The notes: generated from the sequence alone by a model not told the origin. DNA of 64,000 bases from Desulfoferula mesophila (GCF_037076455.1 NZ_AP028679.1:1069501-1133500), one strand, 5' to 3'. Counted from the first letter of the stretch, positions 32,017 to 39,979 are shown. A program made the numbers and translations.

Positions 32017-32405
32017 GACATACATTTGCGCCGCTCGCGGTATTTGGGATAAGTCACCGCTACCCCCACCAGGGACAAGGTGTTGCGTTCGCGTCCGGCG
32101 TTGAAATGGCAGTTGCGGCAGTTCAGGGTGTTGCCCACGTATTCCTTGGCGTAGGTCTGGGTGTCCATGAGGATGTGGTAGCCCAGCATGACCCCGTCGC
32201 GGATGCTCTCCGGCGCGTCTTCGGGGCGGGGCGGATCGAACACCACCTGGGAGGCCCGCACCGCCTCGCCGGGAGCTTGGTTGTTTTCCATGACCCTGGG
32301 CGCGGGGAAGTTGCCCATGGAACTGAACAGCCAGTAGAAACCCGTGGCCACCAGCACCAGGACCAGGGTTAGCGCCAGAGAGAGAGATAACCGGTGGGTA
32401 CGCAA
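32017..32405 (-). pseudogene. Membrane-anchored cytochrome c, 3' end lost to IS
   Basis: From a TTG start at 32405 (GGAG seven bases upstream) the frame encodes an N-terminal membrane anchor (LSLSLALTLVLVLVATGFYW), a ~60-residue linker and a heme-binding CRNCH within TLNCRNCHFNAG. The following VGVAVTYPKYRER resembles the first heme domain of TsdA/SoxX-type diheme cytochromes. The right end of the IS3-family element at 32016 removes the rest, including any second heme site and the axial Met region. It is almost certainly non-functional. Confidence 0.75.
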
Positions 32406-32788
32406 GGGCGCGCTCCTTCCAATGTCTGCGAGAACTCCTGCAACAAACACGGATCGTTCGGCGCAAGCACGAAGGAATTCGCCTTGGCGTCGGTGGCCTG
32501 TTTGCAAATTCAGTATGAAGGATCGGGAGAGCTGATGGTACCCCCAAACCTTGAGTTTCCCCTACCACAACCATATAAATTGATTGGCTTTTTCCTGAAT
32601 ATAACCCTACTGGGAAAGTAGCGTTTCGCGCCCGTTGGCCCGATTTGGTCCGGGCCCACTCCAAGAAGTGGTACATTAATTACCAATCGGCCATCATGCA
32701 GGTGGCCTGGGCGGCCAGTAGCGGCAGAGCCAGGGGCAAGGCCGGAGCGCGCCGTCTGCGTAGGAACGCGAAAATAGGGGATATTGCT
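32406..32788. other. Intergenic region, no gene seen
   Basis: Between the divergent truncated cytochrome gene and the DUF362 gene. A plus-strand frame from 32645 is open but its first 48 codons (Arg/Ala-rich) lack conservation features; I treat it as untranslated. No RNA or promoter is recognised. Confidence 0.4.
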
Positions 32789-33766
32789 TTGAGTTTGGTT
32801 ACATTGTGCAAAAATCATGAGCGGGCTTACGGCGTCCAGGCCGTGATCGGGGCCATGGGTTGGGACGAGGCCGCCAACCCCATCCGGGGCCAACAGGTTC
32901 TGTTGAAACCCAATCTCAACACCGCGGACCCGGCGCCCGGCTCCACGGACAACGCCACCTTGGAGGCGCTCATCGACGAGTTGTGGCGCCTGGGGGCCAA
33001 GTCCATAACCCTGGGCGAGCGCAGCTGGAAGACGACCCGCCAGGTGGTGGCCGAGAAGAACCTGGAGCCGCTGCTAAAGGCCAAGCAAGTGGAGCTGGTG
33101 ATTTTCGATGATCTGCCGGAAAGCGGTTGGGCGCAGATAAAAGCCCCTGGCCACCATTGGCCCGGGGGATTTCTGGTGCCCCGAGCCCTGCTGGAGTCCG
33201 AGTGCGTGGTGGAGACCTGCTGCCTCAAGACCCATGCCTATGGCGGCGTTTTCACCATGTCCCTGAAGCTGGCGGTGGGCTTTGTGCCGGGCCGGGAGCA
33301 GAACCCGATCTACATGAACTCCCTGCATTCCTCCCCGCATCAGCGGGAGATGATCGCCGAGATCAACACGGCCTTCACCCCCGCCCTGGTGGTGTTGGAC
33401 GGCGTGGACGCCTTTGTGGACGGGGGGCCCATGACCGGCGAACTGGCCGCGGGCGACGTCATGCTGGCCTCCGGCGACCGGGTGGCCATCGACGCGGTGG
33501 GCCTGGCCTGCCTAAAGCAGCTGGGCGCCAACAAGGCCATCAGCAAGCCGGCCATCTTCGATCAGGACCAGATAAGACGGGCGATCGAGTTGGGGCTGGG
33601 GGTGAAAAGCGCCCGGGAGATAGAGCTGGCGGCCGCCGACGAGGCCAGCCGGGACTACGCCGCGGCCATAGGGGAGATATTGCTGGACAACGAGGCCCGC
33701 GGCGCCTCGGGAGCCGCGTCCAAGCTGCGCGAGTTCACCGCCAATCTTTTGAAGAACGGGCGTTAG
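32789..33766 (+). CDS. DUF362-family protein
   Basis: The ~325-residue product has the DUF362 pattern: QQVLLKPNLNTADPAPGSTD near the N-terminus, GAKSITLGERS, then ESECVVETCCLKTHAYGGVF, MSLKLAVGFVPG and VLDGVDAFVDGGPMTGE. The family has no firmly known reaction; some members carry ferredoxin domains, this one does not. The start is taken as TTG at 32789, with GGGG eight bases upstream and family homology beginning there; the frame is open to 32645. The flippase gene follows 104 bases later on the same strand. Confidence 0.78.
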   Translation: MSLVTLCKNHERAYGVQAVIGAMGWDEAANPIRGQQVLLKPNLNTADPAPGSTDNATLEALIDELWRLGAKSITLGERSWKTTRQVVAEKNLEPLLKAKQVELVIFDDLPESGWAQIKAPGHHWPGGFLVPRALLESECVVETCCLKTHAYGGVFTMSLKLAVGFVPGREQNPIYMNSLHSSPHQREMIAEINTAFTPALVVLDGVDAFVDGGPMTGELAAGDVMLASGDRVAIDAVGLACLKQLGANKAISKPAIFDQDQIRRAIELGLGVKSAREIELAAADEASRDYAAAIGEILLDNEARGASGAASKLREFTANLLKNGR

Positions 33767-33870
33767 AGCGCCTTGGTCTGGCCGGTCCGCCAGACGCCTC
33801 GGGCAGTGCGGGAAACGCCGGCCGTGCGCTTTGCTAAAGACAAACCGGTTAAGCGGACGGGAGGACGGCG

Positions 33871-35196
33871 GTGCCGGGGCCTCGCCTAGTCGGGGAAGTG
33901 TGGCGCAGTCCCAAGGCCCGCCGGGCGGCGGCCAATTCCGGTTGGCTGCTGGCGGCCACGGTGGTGGCCCGTCTATCCGGCCTGGCGGTGGCCGTGGTCT
34001 TGGCCCGGGTGCTGGGCCCCGAAGAATACGGGGTCTGGGGCATGGCCCTGGCCGTGGTGGCCCTGCTGTCGGGCCTGGCCGGGGGGGGCATAGCCCAGGT
34101 GGTGGTCAAGGAGTTGGTTCGCCGTCCCGAGAGGGAGCCGCAAATCCTGGGCAGCGCCTTGCTGATCCGCCTGGCGCTTTTCCTGCCGGCCCTGGCCGCG
34201 GCCCTGGTGGCCCCCCACTTGCCCGGCCTGAACCAGGCGGGGCTGGGCCTGGTCGTCACGCTATTGGCCCTGGCCTGGCTGCCCCAGTCGTTTAGCGGGG
34301 TCACCGGCGCCCTCTTCCAGAGCCGCCTGCAGGACCGGCTCAACTTCCAGGCGGGCTTCCTGGCCACCGTGGGGGAGGCCTTGGGCAAGTGCCTGGCCGC
34401 TCTCGCCGGGGCTGGCCTGTGGGTCGTGGCTGCGGTCCATAGCCTGGCCAGCCTGGTGCGGGCAGTGCTGGCCCTGCGCCTTTTGCCCGGCGGTTGGCGC
34501 CAGACGCGGGAATGGCGGGTGGAATCGGAGGTGACGCGGCACCTGTGGAGCGAGACCTGGCCCATTATTTTCTGGTCGAGCATGGTGGCCGTGTATACCA
34601 GCATCGACCAATTGATGCTAGGCTACCTGGTGGGGCCCTCCTCCACCGGGCAATATCTGGCCGCCGTGCGCCTGGCAAGGGTCTGGTTGATGCTCCCGCC
34701 CTTGATTCTGCCTTCCCTGTTCCCTTACCTGGTGAAGCTAAGAGAGGAGAACCAGGCGCTCTATGAACAGCGTTTCGCGCAGATTTACTGGTTCTTCACC
34801 TGGTCGGCCATTCTCATCTCGATTTTGGTCAGCCTCCCGGCGGATGGCTTGATAACCCTGATTTTCGGCCCGCAATACGCCGGCAGCGGTACGATGTTGG
34901 CCATCCTGGTCTGGGGCAACGTGTTCAGCTTTCAGGGCCTGGCCCGGGGCCAGTGGCTGATCGCCGAGGGGCTGCAACGCTACTCCATCTATTACGCCGC
35001 CATCGGGGCTCTGACCAACGTGGGGGCCAACCTGTTTTTGATTCCCCTATGGGGCGGGGTGGGGGCGGCATGGGCCACCCTGCTTTCCCTGGTGTGCTCA
35101 ATCCTGCTGGGCCCGCTCTTGTTCACGCCCACCCGGCCATCCTCCCTCATGCTGCTGCGCTCCTACCTTCCCTATCGGCGGGGCTTGCTGGGCTGA
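33871..35196 (+). CDS. Wzx-type oligosaccharide flippase / MATE-like exporter
   Basis: The 441-residue integral membrane protein has ~12 predicted helices and the family signature near the N-terminus: SGWLLAATVVARLSGLAVAV, then LARVLGPEEYGVWGMALAVV. Such proteins flip lipid-linked glycans across the inner membrane. The start is GTG at 33871, five bases after GGGAGG. It converges on the HPr-kinase-like gene with only 16 bases between stops. No glycosyltransferase is nearby, so its substrate is open; a link to the adjacent peptide system is speculative. Confidence 0.85.
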   Translation: MPGPRLVGEVWRSPKARRAAANSGWLLAATVVARLSGLAVAVVLARVLGPEEYGVWGMALAVVALLSGLAGGGIAQVVVKELVRRPEREPQILGSALLIRLALFLPALAAALVAPHLPGLNQAGLGLVVTLLALAWLPQSFSGVTGALFQSRLQDRLNFQAGFLATVGEALGKCLAALAGAGLWVVAAVHSLASLVRAVLALRLLPGGWRQTREWRVESEVTRHLWSETWPIIFWSSMVAVYTSIDQLMLGYLVGPSSTGQYLAAVRLARVWLMLPPLILPSLFPYLVKLREENQALYEQRFAQIYWFFTWSAILISILVSLPADGLITLIFGPQYAGSGTMLAILVWGNVFSFQGLARGQWLIAEGLQRYSIYYAAIGALTNVGANLFLIPLWGGVGAAWATLLSLVCSILLGPLLFTPTRPSSLMLLRSYLPYRRGLLG

Positions 35197-35212
35197 CCAA
35201 GGGGGCCGGGCC

Positions 35213-36226
35213 CTAGAGTTGGCCGGCCAACTCCTGGAAGGCGGCCACCGCGCGAGCGGGGTCGGTGCCCACGCCTACCGCGTAGCAGGGAACGGCCTTG
35301 AGCAGATCCATGAGAAACTCGAACACCAGCCTGGTCTCTTCCGGCTGTTGCAGGGGCATGGTCACCGGAAAGAGGCCGGAGACCGCCGCGGCCTTGGGCA
35401 GGGGCGCCCAGGTGGTCGGGACCTGGCCGGTTTGGTGCAGGCAGCAGAGGGCCGATACCGGAGCGCGGTCCTGAAAGGGCAGGGAGGAGAGGCTCAGCTT
35501 GAAGTACAGATCCCCGGCGTGCTCGCAGAGGGCCTCCCGGGCCTTCAGCCCAGGCACGAAGCGCTCCAGGGTGGGGCGGCTCACCTTTACCACGTCGCTG
35601 AGGGTGGCGGCCTGGTAGCGTTGCCCGCCAACGGCTTGCAGGAAAATGCGCTCGTCGGTGAGCAGGGGATGGCCGCCCTGGCCCAGGATCAGGCTGGCGG
35701 TGGATTTGCCGCCGCCGGATTTAGCCGAGAGCAACAGGCCCTTGCCGCCCACCACCGCGCAGCCGGCGTGCACCGGGATCAGTCCCTTGGCCCGGAGGAA
35801 ACCGGAGAGGGCGATAACCGCGAATAGGTAGCGCAAGGGAAGGTGGTCACCAAAGGCCCGGGGAGTGAGCACCGCCTGGTAGCGACTGTCTTCCAGATTC
35901 CAATACTGCCTGCCCAGGCCGTGGAACTGGCGCCACCAGGCCTGGCCCCGGCCCAGGAAGCGGGTCTCCGGGTAGGATTCCTCCCCCAGAAGCAGGTTGA
36001 TGCCATTTTCAGCCGAGGCGCTCGGGTCGATGGGCAGCACCCGGTCAAAGTCCTTTTCCTCGGCCAACTCGAAGGAGCAATGCAGGGGCTTTTCGCCGGT
36101 TGGCGCAGTATCCGCGGACCGGGGGGCCAAGAGCCCGACAATCCCCTCGCGCACCTCTGGGGTGGAGCTGTGGATGACCAGGCTTTGTCCCTGGAAGGTG
36201 TAGGTGTCAACAATCGGTGAGGGCAA
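35213..36226 (-). CDS. HPr-kinase-like protein of a peptide-modification cluster
   Basis: The 337-residue protein has a C-terminal P-loop domain related to HPr kinase: a His-containing strand (LIPVHAGCAVVGG, His153), Walker A SAKSGGGKST (167-176) and acidic LLTDERIFL. The N-terminal ~130 residues are the variable part found in HprK-related proteins beside lasso-type B2 and PqqD genes. Some relatives phosphorylate a Ser near the C-terminus of lasso precursors; here every nearby precursor has such a Ser. It overlaps the B2-like gene by 20 bases, last in the order radical SAM - PqqD - B2 - kinase. Substrate is inferred only from context. Confidence 0.82.
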   Translation of the reverse strand: MPSPIVDTYTFQGQSLVIHSSTPEVREGIVGLLAPRSADTAPTGEKPLHCSFELAEEKDFDRVLPIDPSASAENGINLLLGEESYPETRFLGRGQAWWRQFHGLGRQYWNLEDSRYQAVLTPRAFGDHLPLRYLFAVIALSGFLRAKGLIPVHAGCAVVGGKGLLLSAKSGGGKSTASLILGQGGHPLLTDERIFLQAVGGQRYQAATLSDVVKVSRPTLERFVPGLKAREALCEHAGDLYFKLSLSSLPFQDRAPVSALCCLHQTGQVPTTWAPLPKAAAVSGLFPVTMPLQQPEETRLVFEFLMDLLKAVPCYAVGVGTDPARAVAAFQELAGQL

Positions 36227-36731
36227 TCGGGTGATCCATTTCGGGCTGTGAATGAAAGTCGAGGCCGCCCCGGGTATCGGCGGTGATCATGGGCCGGTAG
36301 CGCTTCAGGCCTTGGATATCCTCGAAAAGGGGCTCCCCCGCCAACTCGATCCAACTATGGCCTTGTAAGTCCTGGCCTTGTTTGGCCACGCCGATCACCA
36401 AGTTGGCTTGAATGCCTTTTTGACGGCACCAGGCGAACAAATACAGGCAACGTCTCAGGCAGGGGCGGGAAGAAAAAAACAGGTAATTCAGGCACAGGGT
36501 GCACAGGCGCCAGAGACGCCCCAGTTGCCGCCGCTCCTCCACAGTGGGTGGATGAAACGCCGCCCCGGCGGGACGTTCCAGCCGCCGCCGTAGCATGGCA
36601 GGCACTGGGGTGCGCAAAAGAAACAGGGAGAGGGAGTCCAGGCCCAGGCGCAAGGCGATAACCGGCACTCGCCACGCCCCGCGCAGCAGCACCAGTCTGG
36701 ACTCTATGGGCGGGGCAGGCTCCTCGGGCAT
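36207..36731 (-). CDS. Lasso-B2-like transglutaminase-fold protease
   Basis: The 174-residue protein has the layout of lasso peptide B2 proteins. A papain/transglutaminase-like triad is visible as Cys91 in PCLRRCLYLF, His125 in GHSWIELAG and Asp138 in PLFEDI, with NLVIGVAKQG between. B2 proteins cut the leader from a precursor delivered by the B1/PqqD-like partner. It starts directly after the PqqD-like stop and overlaps the kinase-like gene. No asparagine-synthetase-like lasso cyclase is present, so after cleavage the peptide would not be lassoed by the usual enzyme. Confidence 0.87.
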   Translation of the reverse strand: MPEEPAPPIESRLVLLRGAWRVPVIALRLGLDSLSLFLLRTPVPAMLRRRLERPAGAAFHPPTVEERRQLGRLWRLCTLCLNYLFFSSRPCLRRCLYLFAWCRQKGIQANLVIGVAKQGQDLQGHSWIELAGEPLFEDIQGLKRYRPMITADTRGGLDFHSQPEMDHPIALTDC

Positions 36732-37010
36732 TTATTCCCTGGTTTCCAACAGTCCCTTACGGGACATCTCCTGGGCCAGATCCCCTATGTCCTGCTTGAG
36801 CACCGTCAGCTGCACGTCGTACTCCTCGAACATCATCTCCAGGATCTTGCTCAGCGGCCGAGCTCCGTCCACTTTTTCCCAAAACGACAGACCGGTGTCG
36901 TTGAGGCTGAAATAGTCCCCGTTCTTAATGTTGAGCAACACGGCCTCGCCGTCGAGCTCGGACCAGATGAATTCCTCATTCTTGCGATAGATGGGGTCAC
37001 TCTCGCTCAT
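36732..37010 (-). CDS. PqqD-like RiPP recognition protein (B1-like)
   Basis: The 92-residue winged-helix domain of the PqqD/RRE type has IYRKNEEFIWSELDGEAVLL, then NIKNGDYFSLNDTGLSFWEK, followed by helices. These proteins bind the leader of a ribosomally made peptide; in lasso systems they recognise a YxxPx[L] motif, and the five nearby precursors carry YxKPx[L/V]. The start at 37010 has GGAGGT just upstream and overlaps the radical SAM gene by 14 bases, implying coupled translation. The open frame reaches 37022, but GGAGGT lies within it. Confidence 0.9.
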   Translation of the reverse strand: MSESDPIYRKNEEFIWSELDGEAVLLNIKNGDYFSLNDTGLSFWEKVDGARPLSKILEMMFEEYDVQLTVLKQDIGDLAQEMSRKGLLETRE

Positions 37011-38442
37011 CACTACCTCCACCGATTTTCCGCGCCAGGGACAGCGCTCGATTTCGCACCCTCTGGACGGTCAGTCCGGCCAAGGCAAGGGGAGGGTTGG
37101 CTTTTATTTGACAAATCCTTCTCTGTCGGGCCATCAGGGGCCTGGCCCTTTTTTGCAACCATTCTTCCAAATCAGCGAGACTTACGGAACTCAAATTTCG
37201 CCGGTAATAGTCATGCACCGCTTGGCGGTCATCCCAGGGGTTGTCCTCGAAAAACGAGTCCCCGTATTGCTCGTACAGGGGAGTGCCCGGGAATACATGC
37301 AGTTTAACCCAAAAAAAGTTGGAAGGCCGATACTTGCGAACCCATGCTTCACTGGCATGGAGGTCGGCCAAGGTCTCTCCCGGCAATCCCCTCATCAAGT
37401 AGGCATGGGAGTATATACCCACCTCGCGGCATAGCCCCAAGGCTTTTTGGGCCGCTTCCACCGGTATGGTCTTGTCCATTGCCCTTAAATGATCCTGGTT
37501 GGGAGTCTCCACCCCAAACTCCAACGAGGTGCAGCCCGCCTTTTTCATCAGTCCAAGCAGACCGCCCTCCACGCAATCGGCCCGGACCTGAGCGGACCAA
37601 AGCAATCGACGGTGCAAGTTCCTTTCCAGCAGCATTTCACAAAAGCGCGCGCATCGCCGCCGGTCCACCAGGAAGTTGCAGTCCCGCAAATAGATCGCAT
37701 CTAAGTTGTAGTCTCGCAAACAACGCTCGACATCTTCCAGCACTAATTCAAGGCTGCGAAAGCGCAACCCCGGTCCGTAGTCCCTGGATTCAAGGCAATA
37801 GGCGCATCTGCCCGTGCATCCCCTCGAAGTCATGAGAGTAAGAGAGGACAGGTAGTGGCACCAGATGGTGTCGGTGCCACGCATGGCGTAATAGCCCGTG
37901 TCCATCAGGTGAAATGCGGGGAATGGCAACAAATCCATATCAATGGGAGACGACCTGCGCGAAGGGGGACGCGCCTCATCGCCATCGCGCAGCCAAACTC
38001 CGCTGGCCGAGGACCAATCGCCTGAGACCAATTGCGCCAGGGGGATCTCCGCCTCACCCTCGATCAACAAGTCTATCTGAGGAATTTTTTGAAAGGCCAG
38101 GGCGGGCAGGGCCGTGGCGTGGGCGCCAAAAATCCCCAGGGGGGCGTCGTGGAGCGCCTTGATGTCGCGGGCGCAGTGGCAGGTGTCATATATGGATTCC
38201 GGGTTGGCCTCGATCAGCACCAAATCGGGCTTGAACGAACTCACCAGGGAGAGCATTGCCTGGTGGGTGCCGGCCAAAGATTGCCCGCCGCGATGGCTGT
38301 GCGCCAGGCGGTCGAAAACCCTAACCGTGCAGCCTGTGTTTTCCAAAACAGCGGCCGCGGAGGCGATGAATAAAGGCGTCCAGGTGTTTTTGTTGGGGCC
38401 TATCCGGCTGTCGTTGGGGCTTACGATTAAAACTTTGGGCAT
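36997..38442 (-). CDS. B12-binding-domain radical SAM enzyme
   Basis: The 481-residue protein has an N-terminal Rossmann-like B12-binding domain (MPKVLIVSPNDSRIGPNKNT; VFDRLAHS; LVLIEANPESIY; GIFGAHATALP) and a radical SAM core with the cluster-binding SRGCTGRCAYC (CxxxCxxC). Conserved FGVETPNQDHLRAMDK and SHAYLMRGLPGET follow. Relatives include methylases and ring-forming enzymes acting on peptides, lipids and tetrapyrroles. ATG at 38442 is preferred: homology begins there and GGAAG lies upstream. It is first in a tightly coupled set with PqqD, B2 and kinase genes, and divergent from five precursor genes, so a peptide substrate is the best inference; the reaction is unknown. Confidence 0.85.
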   Translation of the reverse strand: MPKVLIVSPNDSRIGPNKNTWTPLFIASAAAVLENTGCTVRVFDRLAHSHRGGQSLAGTHQAMLSLVSSFKPDLVLIEANPESIYDTCHCARDIKALHDAPLGIFGAHATALPALAFQKIPQIDLLIEGEAEIPLAQLVSGDWSSASGVWLRDGDEARPPSRRSSPIDMDLLPFPAFHLMDTGYYAMRGTDTIWCHYLSSLTLMTSRGCTGRCAYCLESRDYGPGLRFRSLELVLEDVERCLRDYNLDAIYLRDCNFLVDRRRCARFCEMLLERNLHRRLLWSAQVRADCVEGGLLGLMKKAGCTSLEFGVETPNQDHLRAMDKTIPVEAAQKALGLCREVGIYSHAYLMRGLPGETLADLHASEAWVRKYRPSNFFWVKLHVFPGTPLYEQYGDSFFEDNPWDDRQAVHDYYRRNLSSVSLADLEEWLQKRARPLMARQRRICQIKANPPLALAGLTVQRVRNRALSLARKIGGGSDERE

Positions 38443-38632
38443 TGCATACTTCCGCTGATACCAACAAAGCCGGCACCAATTATTTTCAATCGTTAAAAAA
38501 ATTATAATATATTTTACCAAACAATTAAATTATAGTAAGTTGATAAAATATGGTAAAAGCGAGGTGTCGGGAAGGCGGTCAAATTTGGACACGTCTGGAT
38601 CGACTGGTGCATGAACTTAGGGATGAAAACGG
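38443..38632. promoter_or_regulatory. AT-rich divergent promoter region of the peptide cluster
   Basis: A sharply AT-rich stretch (38485-38555) separates the modification genes (minus) from the precursor genes (plus). TATAAT-like hexamers occur on both strands (ATTATAATATAT near 38500-38513; TATAGT near 38532). An inverted repeat TTTTACCA (38512-38519) / TGGTAAAA (38551-38558) could be an operator serving both directions. Confidence 0.5.
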
Positions 38633-38728
38633 ATGAATGTCAAAAAGGAATATGTGAAACCGAAGGTTGTGGCTCACAAAAGCTTGGGGGACATAACCGC
38701 GTTAGAGCCGCCTTCCGCAGTAGGCTAG
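38633..38728 (+). CDS. Candidate RiPP precursor peptide 1 (divergent)
   Basis: A 31-residue peptide beginning MNVKKEYVKPKVVAHKSLGD. It keeps the KKxYxKPx[VL]xxH leader of the other four but diverges after LGDIT, ending in ALEPPSAVG. AGGG lies ~11 bases upstream, a modest ribosome site. It is nearest to the divergent promoter. Being the least conserved, it may be a decaying or specialised member. A longer frame in another phase (38611-38814) has no ribosome site and is not conserved. Confidence 0.6.
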   Translation: MNVKKEYVKPKVVAHKSLGDITALEPPSAVG

Positions 38729-38821
38729 CTCCAAGAATGTGCAATGCCCGGGCGCGGTCAGGGGCTGCGCCTGCGGGTTCATGGTTCGCGAATAAATCCG
38801 CTTGCAGAGGATGACAGGGCG

Positions 38822-38914
38822 ATGAGTAAAAAGGCATACCAAAAGCCGAAGCTGACCCAGTGCCAGAGTCTGCAAAAGCTCACGGGTGGTCTCAGAGCCT
38901 CGGAAGAGTTTTGA
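38822..38914 (+). CDS. Candidate RiPP precursor peptide 2
   Basis: A 30-residue peptide starting MSKKAYQKPKLTQCQSLQ, with leader motif YQKPKL and boundary LQKLTGG, followed by the tail LRASEEF. It holds the only Cys in the five-member family (TQCQS). Same strand and spacing as its neighbours, ~100 bases apart. The tail carries a Ser and two Glu, residues that could be phosphorylated or joined in a side-chain bond; this is inference. Confidence 0.7.
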   Translation: MSKKAYQKPKLTQCQSLQKLTGGLRASEEF

Positions 38915-39021
38915 AAACGTCATCCGGGCACTAGGGGCGGCAACAAAGGTGGATGCGGGGTGGCCCGCGTGACGGCCGCAAGCTCGACGTAAACGTTACA
39001 CAAGCAGTTGGTGGTGATCAA

Positions 39022-39117
39022 ATGGCTGATAAGAAGACTTACGAAAAGCCCGAATTGAAGGCCCATCAAAACCTGCGGCAGGTCACCGGCGGCGCTCCCG
39101 CCTCTGACCAGACTTGA
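39022..39117 (+). CDS. Candidate RiPP precursor peptide 3
   Basis: A 31-residue peptide starting MADKKTYEKPELKAHQNL, with motif YEKPEL, boundary LRQVTGG and tail APASDQT. GGTG precedes the ATG at 39022. The match to peptides 4 and 5 through LRQVTGG, with a variable tail, is the usual leader/core pattern. The conserved Thr two residues before the putative cut site recalls lasso precursors (Thr at -2). Confidence 0.75.
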   Translation: MADKKTYEKPELKAHQNLRQVTGGAPASDQT

Positions 39118-39233
39118 GCGGCTTTACCACCAAAGGCTCGATAAGGACGGCGGAACCGTTGAGTTGGCTCCCTGCTGGCTCAGGGCCCCAAATGTCGGCA
39201 ACACACCTCATGCAAAGCAAGCGCGGAAGACGG

Positions 39234-39329
39234 ATGAGCGAAAAAAAAGCCTATAAAAAGCCCGAACTCACGGCCGGTCAAAACCTGCGCCAGGTTACCG
39301 GCGGTCTGTTGTCCTCGCGGGAAGATTGA
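39234..39329 (+). CDS. Candidate RiPP precursor peptide 4
   Basis: A 31-residue peptide starting MSEKKAYKKPELTAGQNL, with motif YKKPEL, boundary LRQVTGG and tail LLSSRED. GGAAG lies four bases before the ATG at 39234. If cut before the second Gly, the core would be GLLSSRED, with acidic residues at positions 7 and 8, the positions used for macrolactam closure in lasso peptides, but no tail would remain to thread. Confidence 0.75.
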   Translation: MSEKKAYKKPELTAGQNLRQVTGGLLSSRED

Positions 39330-39431
39330 GCGGGACGCAGGAGGGCTGCCCGGATTATGGATGGAGCCCGGCCGTGACCATAGCGGCTTGACCCCATTGG
39401 CAAACCGTTTAATAGAGCGAGGAGACGGCAA

Positions 39432-39527
39432 ATGGCCCCCAAGAAAGCCTATGAAAAACCCGAAGTGGTGGCTCACCCCAACCTGCGGCAGGTGACCAGT
39501 GGCGACCTTTCCTCCCAGGACACTTAA
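39432..39527 (+). CDS. Candidate RiPP precursor peptide 5
   Basis: A 31-residue peptide starting MAPKKAYEKPEVVAHPNL, with motif YEKPEV, boundary LRQVTSG and tail DLSSQDT. GAGGAG lies upstream of the ATG at 39432. Last of the series; no further copy is found in the next 450 bases. Confidence 0.75.
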   Translation: MAPKKAYEKPEVVAHPNLRQVTSGDLSSQDT

Positions 39528-39979
39528 TAGCTTCCCAATCCATATGCCAACCGCCTGAACTATCCTTTCTCCTAGTATCTTATCGCCCTGCCTAAACCTG
39601 CGGGTCGCGGTCCCGCGCCGTATGGCGCACTGAGTCGGCCCGTCTTCAGGACGCATTCCAGACCTAACAAATCGGCGGCGCGTAGCAAAACCGAGCGGCA
39701 TTGTCCCGTCCAGGGCAAGACGGGCTCGTGCGGACGCATATAAATACCTACAAGTTCTACGGGGTTTGACTGCGGCGCGGGTATCGGATTAACCTGTAGC
39801 GTCTATAGGAATGTATTGGTTCGTACCAATGCCGATACTTTTGTTTTGCTCACAGGGCGAAATACAGGATTTTAGTGGATTGTCTACCCGGAGGCCAACA
39901 TTGCGTGAGGCCATATATGAGGCCCGCGACCATCAATAGCAGTTAACGGAACTTCTCAACCTCGGCGACGAAAGGACCC
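39528..39979. other. Intergenic region containing an RNA-like structure
   Basis: 450 bases after the last precursor gene without a coding frame. The notable content is the three-stem structure at 39781-39847 listed separately. AAAGGA near 39970 is the ribosome site of the next gene. Confidence 0.5.
39781..39847 (+). ncRNA. Candidate three-way-junction RNA / leader element
   Basis: Three nested stems fit one fold. Closing stem: GTATCGG (39781-39787) with CCGATAC (39832-39838). Hairpin 1: CCTGTAG (39793-39799), loop CGT, CTATAGG (39803-39809), with one G-U pair. Hairpin 2: ATTGGT (39815-39820), loop TCGT, ACCAAT (39825-39830). TTTTGTTTT follows at once, as in an intrinsic terminator. It lies ~130 bases ahead of the exported-protein gene at 39980. 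It matches no riboswitch class I can name. Confidence 0.5.

Noticed and set aside
38611-38814. 67-codon plus-strand frame overlapping precursor 1
   Set aside because: No ribosome site and no similarity to the repeated precursor pattern; the 38633 frame carries the conserved leader instead.
35213-39527. Standard lasso peptide cluster
   Set aside because: B1-, B2- and kinase-like genes are present, but there is no asparagine-synthetase-like cyclase in the region, a radical SAM enzyme is present instead, and the cores are too short to thread.
39781-39847. Hammerhead ribozyme or c-di-GMP-I riboswitch
   Set aside because: The CUGAUGA/GAAA core and the GEMM-type GGGCAAACC / GCAAAGCC elements are absent.
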